From: Catonia carolina
Lineage: Eukaryota; Arthropoda; Insecta; Hemiptera; Achilidae
Direction: 5' to 3'
DNA length: 64,000 nt
Assembly (NCBI GenBank): GCA_035578175.1
Contig: JAQMRL010000003.1
Coordinates: forward strand, 24,452,419 to 24,516,418
Positions 63,325 through 64,000 of this stretch are shown here, one piece after another. The translations under genes and the position numbers were made by a program. How positions within the stretch are numbered: the stretch's first letter is position 1; the number at the start of each line of letters is the position of its first letter. The notes below the pieces were generated by a model. That model was not told where the DNA came from, did no database searches, and saw only the letters and a program-made list of their open reading frames with translations.

Positions 63325-64000
63325 GTGCTTAGAAAAGTTCATGTTGATTTACAAAGTTTGGCAAAGTATTGCTAAACTGCACACACTGGATACGTATTGC
63401 GAATGTATTTTGTATTGTATTTTGTCGAAAGTATTTCTGTATTTTATCTATTTCATCATGAATGGTTGTTTAGGGCTTGAAACGAGAGGCTGGTTTGAAC
63501 TTTTAGTTAATATATCGACTGTATAATTTTTCGGCGGTTTTTTTACTGTAGTGCTTCAACTGAAGATATCAAGATATGAAGGCGATCAGAGTGTTAGATA
63601 TGGTAAAAGAAGAGGAGAATTTAGAAAATAAATAAAGAATTTGAGGGGCTTCAAGAGAAAGAGAAGATTGTAATTGACAGTAAGAAGTAAGGGTATGATT
63701 GAGAAGAAAGAGTCAAGTAAAAAAGCGGAAAATGGAAAGACTTGAATTAGTTACGAAAACAAAACAATAGGCGTGTGACAGAATTATTTAATTCATTACC
63801 GTACTTACTAGAGTATCTGTATTACTTAAAGTGGTTATAAGCAGACCGAAACGATAAAAGAAGAATAGAAATAAATTTTATCGTAAATTGATAAAGAGTA
63901 GGCCTAAGTAAAACAAAACAAATATAAATTGTAAAGATTTTTAAATACAAATAAATAAATGATATGCTACCTTGCTATTATAACATGTTATTGATTTCGA
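63325..64000. other. No recognisable feature
   Basis: AT-rich; a purine-rich stretch near 63590-63740 (AAGAAGAGGAGAATT, GAGAAAGAGAAGATTG) may be a worn LINE tail. The 90-codon frame at 63254-63526 begins inside SINE-D and is not a gene. Confidence 0.45.

Overview
This 64 kb window looks like AT-rich, gene-poor nuclear DNA from a large arthropod genome. A plant-feeding hemipteran insect is my best guess, from the mix of elements and the frequent AGGCCT-containing motifs, but the sequence does not prove it. I find no convincing host protein-coding gene, no rRNA, no functional tRNA and no CRISPR array. Nearly everything recognisable is mobile DNA: LINEs (non-LTR retrotransposons), tRNA-derived SINEs, a tail-bearing SINE-like family (SINE-D), pogo/Tigger remnants, MITEs and long inverted repeats. 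LINE, SINE and repeat letters or Greek names here are labels local to this window.

Layout. 0-10 kb: a ~298 bp tandem duplication, a repeat-E copy carrying a SINE, and a decayed LINE-gamma broken by a second LINE. 11-17 kb: a SINE-C, a polypyrimidine tract, a decayed Jockey-type reverse transcriptase, and a Tigger element with visible TIRs that hosts both a LINE-alpha and a SINE-D. 18-31 kb: many LINE tails and SINEs, including a chimeric SINE-C/SINE-B, a MITE with 9 bp target duplications inside a LINE-alpha, and a LINE-alpha with 12 bp duplications inside a second Tigger remnant. 32-37 kb: two short palindromes, then an inverted repeat with 1,788 bp arms and a 54 bp spacer. 37-46 kb: more fragments and the best-preserved gene of the window, a 5'-truncated LINE-alpha with an open 522-residue reverse transcriptase frame (42786-44354, minus). 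46-56 kb: CCAAT-rich repeat H, a SINE-D split by an inserted LINE tail, and a 937 bp fold-back element. 56-64 kb: two repeat-E copies facing each other around repeat F, which itself contains a TIR element, then two more SINE-D copies.

How the parts relate. SINEs and SINE-D need a LINE's reverse transcriptase to move. The open LINE-alpha frame lacks the N-terminal endonuclease region, so it is probably a dead copy of a family active elsewhere. Nesting gives relative ages: gamma LINEs, Tigger and repeat F are older hosts; LINE-alpha, SINE-D and the MITEs came later. The near-identity of the 33.2-36.9 kb arms makes that inversion (or an assembly artefact) one of the youngest events. Stretches in which I saw nothing are entered explicitly.
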